In this document: positions 4,419 to 6,357 of the stretch, piece after piece
How the letters are laid out: the number at the start of each line of letters is the position of its first letter
Numbering within the stretch: the stretch's first letter is position 1
NCBI GenBank assembly: GCA_050874385.1
Contig: JBNMKO010000144.1
Span: forward strand, 1-6,357
DNA length: 6,357 nt
Reading direction: 5' to 3'
Source: CAG-882 sp050874385
Lineage (GTDB): Bacteria; Bacillota; Clostridia; Lachnospirales; Lachnospiraceae
Made by a program: the position numbers and the translations under genes
Notes under the pieces: model-generated
The model's input: only the letters and a program-made list of their open reading frames with translations
Told to the model about the DNA's origin: nothing
Database searches by the model: none

Positions 4419-6125
4419 TTATTTTATAACTTTCTCACCGCAAAGTTCCCTTGCTATCAGCTCCGAGAGGGGTTCCATCGCATTCTTGACCTCCTCAAAG
4501 GTGTTGGTCTGCGCCCCTGCTTCTATAAGCATACTTCTCTTGCAAAGGTGAAGATTATATCTGTAGGCTTCTATATATATGCACCTGAAAAAATCAGGAT
4601 AATATGTCTTTCCGAGCAGATACATCTGGTAAGTCAGCGCAAGATTTTCCTTTAAATATGGATTGTACAGATAATCTATATTTCCCTGATTATTTGAGTA
4701 ACTTATTCCATTAAAAAGCATCACTTTTGCTGTCGGTTTTCCATTTATATCAGTGACAAAATGAAGGTTGTCGTTCACTCCATCTCTGTGCAAATCAATA
4801 ACCATATCTATTTCAGGGTGCTCTTTTACAATCTGCGTGAGCTGTAGCTCTGCATAAGTGTATGCCTTACTCCTGTCAAGGCTTCCGCCAAGCATATCAA
4901 ACTCCGTCTTTATATGTATAACATCAAACCCATATTTTTCCTCTAAAAGCTGTTCGAGATAGTCCCCCACCTGCACAATCGTCATATCGCTTCCGCTTGA
5001 ATCGGCAAATGCCTCCTGCGAATGTGTGTGGTACAAAAGAATACAAGGCTTTTTTCCCTCCACCGCCAAATTCATCTCCAAAAATTCCTTCGGTTTGAGC
5101 AAAGCACTCGAAAGCGCCGTGTGTGCCGGAATAACGTAAAAATTGTCATGCACAAAATCAAAGCTTATCAATCTGTCATACGAATATGGAACGGATGCAC
5201 TCGCCACAGGTATGCTGCCCGCCGGAATACCGTAACCGCCGTTGACGTTACCATCCGAATTGTTATTATAATTATTGTCTTGGGTGTTATTGCTATCCAT
5301 GCCACCGTTGTCGCCATTGGCATTGTTACTACTTCCATTACTATCACTGTTACTGCTGTTATTGTTGCCATTATTACCACTGCCATTATTCATGTTACTA
5401 TTGTTATCACTGTTGGCATTGTTATTATTTCCGCCGCTGTTATTATTACTGCCGTTATCGCCATAGGCATTATTATCACTTCCATCGCCGCTATTGTCAC
5501 CATAGTTATTGCTATTATTTATATTACCGCCATCACCATTTCCATTGTTATTACTATTGTTATCGCCGCCGACATTATTATTTGTATCACTGGCATTATT
5601 ATTTATATTATCACTATTATCACCATGAGAACTGCTATTATCTTCACTGCCATTATTGCAAGCGTTTCCACTATTTCCTGTGTCATCGCCATTATTGTAG
5701 CTGACATTTTCTATACCCTCCGCGCTGACAAACTCAATATACGGAATTTCACCCGAAATACTCACATCCGTCTGCTTTGCATCCTCCTCCGGCTCAACCT
5801 CCTGCGCCGCCATAAACCTCACAATGGGAAAAATATTTCCAAACACCAACACAGCCGGATGTGTGTTGGTATCATAATAATAGAGCGGTTTTTCATAAAA
5901 TGCCGCCGGACAAAATGTATTACATGCAATTTTCCCGCACACTGTAACAATTCGTTTCAACCCATTTACGCGCATCAAACAGAAAAAAAGCAATGCCACA
6001 AAGCTTGTCAGACACACAAATATAAAGCTTTTTGACGCAAAATCCCGAACTGACCCAGACATCATTCTGCGTCCCACTGTTCTGCCCCTAAAAAATCTAT
6101 TTCTCCTCACAGCATACTTCCACAC
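4419..6125 (-). CDS. spoIIP: Stage II sporulation protein P, with unusual Asn-rich linker
   Basis: SpoIIP is the amidase/endopeptidase of the SpoIID-SpoIIM-SpoIIP complex that thins septal peptidoglycan during engulfment; it is anchored in the mother-cell membrane. Residues about 33-51 (SFIFVCLTSFVALLFFCLM) form one transmembrane segment after a basic N-terminus. The catalytic domain spans about 315-565, with YHTHSQEAF (365-373, metal-ligand candidates His366/His368 and Glu371), RSKAYTYAE (418-426), VIDLHRDG (442-449) and IEAGAQTNTFEE (534-545). At 568 residues it is clearly longer than the ~400 of Bacillus subtilis SpoIIP; the excess is a low-complexity linker at about 143-297. The N-terminus is uncertain: the longest frame begins with GTG at 6123-6125 without a ribosome site. 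GTG at 6108-6110 (GGAAG 6 nt upstream) or ATG at 6063-6065 are alternatives, all upstream of the membrane segment. No convincing terminator separates it from the downstream tyrA remnant. Confidence 0.92.
   Translation of the reverse strand: MWKYAVRRNRFFRGRTVGRRMMSGSVRDFASKSFIFVCLTSFVALLFFCLMRVNGLKRIVTVCGKIACNTFCPAAFYEKPLYYYDTNTHPAVLVFGNIFPIVRFMAAQEVEPEEDAKQTDVSISGEIPYIEFVSAEGIENVSYNNGDDTGNSGNACNNGSEDNSSSHGDNSDNINNNASDTNNNVGGDNNSNNNGNGDGGNINNSNNYGDNSGDGSDNNAYGDNGSNNNSGGNNNNANSDNNSNMNNGSGNNGNNNSSNSDSNGSSNNANGDNGGMDSNNTQDNNYNNNSDGNVNGGYGIPAGSIPVASASVPYSYDRLISFDFVHDNFYVIPAHTALSSALLKPKEFLEMNLAVEGKKPCILLYHTHSQEAFADSSGSDMTIVQVGDYLEQLLEEKYGFDVIHIKTEFDMLGGSLDRSKAYTYAELQLTQIVKEHPEIDMVIDLHRDGVNDNLHFVTDINGKPTAKVMLFNGISYSNNQGNIDYLYNPYLKENLALTYQMYLLGKTYYPDFFRCIYIEAYRYNLHLCKRSMLIEAGAQTNTFEEVKNAMEPLSELIARELCGEKVIK
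5235..5699 (-). repeat. Low-complexity Asn/Gly/Ser/Asp-coding tract inside spoIIP
   Basis: About 155 codons (residues ~143-297) are almost only Asn, Gly, Ser and Asp, with a few Ala, Tyr, Thr, Met and Ile. They use AAT/AAC, GGT/GGC, AGT and GAT in irregular order. The tract is a degenerate trinucleotide-type repeat, not a clean tandem array, and its length is a multiple of three so the frame is kept. It lies between the membrane-proximal part and the catalytic domain, consistent with a long disordered hydrophilic tether. Such tracts often vary in length between strains. Confidence 0.85.
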
Positions 6126-6357
6126 ATCCGGCTTTATTGAAGTATATTCTCATTTGCAAAAAATCATGTTGTGAATTTCCATTCTTGTAACAGAGTGTAA
6201 TATTTCTGATTTAGTTTGGTTCTTTTTGAGAATATTCTTCTCTACAAGTTATAATTCTCTTTTAAGTATTCTTTTGTTTATATTAATATTTAATTTCTGA
6301 TATTTTATAATCTTCTTTTTGTATTGTTCTATCTTATATATTCTTATTGATTAGACA
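6126..6357. other. AT-rich intergenic DNA upstream of spoIIP
   Basis: This stretch is strongly AT-rich, with T runs on the plus strand, and has no coding frame I can support. The spoIIP promoter should be here or close by, and by analogy would be read by sporulation sigma-E, but I cannot identify a credible pair of -35 and -10 boxes. The 10-bp palindrome AGAATATTCT (around 6229-6238) is the only symmetric element noticed. Confidence 0.5.

Noticed and set aside
5022..6035. Long plus-strand open frame of 337 codons rich in Ile, Val, Thr and Ala
   Set aside because: It is the antisense shadow of spoIIP. The Asn/Gly/Ser/Asp repeat codons read backwards as ATT, GTT, ACT, ATC and similar, which avoids stops. 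There is no ribosome site, and the minus strand encodes a clear SpoIIP domain.
1..6357. CRISPR array, tRNA or rRNA genes
   Set aside because: I saw no regularly spaced direct repeats, cloverleaf sequence or rRNA-like stretch in the window.

Overview
The window looks like chromosome of a low-GC, endospore-forming Firmicute, most probably a gut-type Lachnospiraceae or close relative. This rests on a spoIIP engulfment gene, strong AAGGAGG-type ribosome sites, sigma-A promoters with near-consensus boxes, and protein sequences of clostridial character. The taxonomic call is inference; no rRNA or other marker is present. All intact genes lie on the minus strand.

Layout from left to right. (1) Positions 1-558: the 5' part of a GT4-family glycosyltransferase gene that runs off the left edge, probably the first gene of an exopolysaccharide or capsule operon. 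(2) About 600-2036: a 1.4 kb segment bounded by a 20-bp sequence repeated in inverted orientation. It contains only a tyrosine recombinase gene and a strong promoter that fires outward to the right. (3) 2083-2175: two consecutive intrinsic terminators. (4) 2247-3329: tyrA (prephenate dehydrogenase with an ACT domain) with its own promoter at 3436-3465. (5) 3537-4296: a HigBA-like toxin-antitoxin operon with its terminator and a promoter overlapping a palindromic operator. (6) About 4300-4408: a decayed copy of the last ~110 bp of tyrA, in opposite orientation to the intact gene. (7) 4419-6125: spoIIP, enlarged by a ~155-residue Asn/Gly/Ser/Asp-rich linker. (8) 6126-6357: AT-rich upstream DNA with no gene.

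The most interesting element is the segment at 600-2036. The asymmetric 5-bp cores of its two boundary sites (ACCTC at 614-618, GAGGT at 2018-2022) are reverse complements, so recombination between them should invert the segment rather than excise it. As written, the internal promoter (TTGACA, 17 bp, TATACT; 1903-1931) points right, away from the glycosyltransferase, and its transcript meets a hairpin terminator at 2083-2123. After inversion the same promoter would lie at about 705-733, point left, and read through the left site into the glycosyltransferase, which has no well-formed promoter of its own. I therefore read this as a self-encoded phase-variation switch (inverton) for surface polysaccharide, captured here in the OFF orientation. 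Neither inversion nor its effect on expression can be shown from one sequence.

The remaining genes appear functionally independent: aromatic amino acid synthesis (tyrA), an addiction or stress module (HigBA-like) sitting beside the tyrA remnant, and septal peptidoglycan hydrolysis during engulfment (spoIIP).
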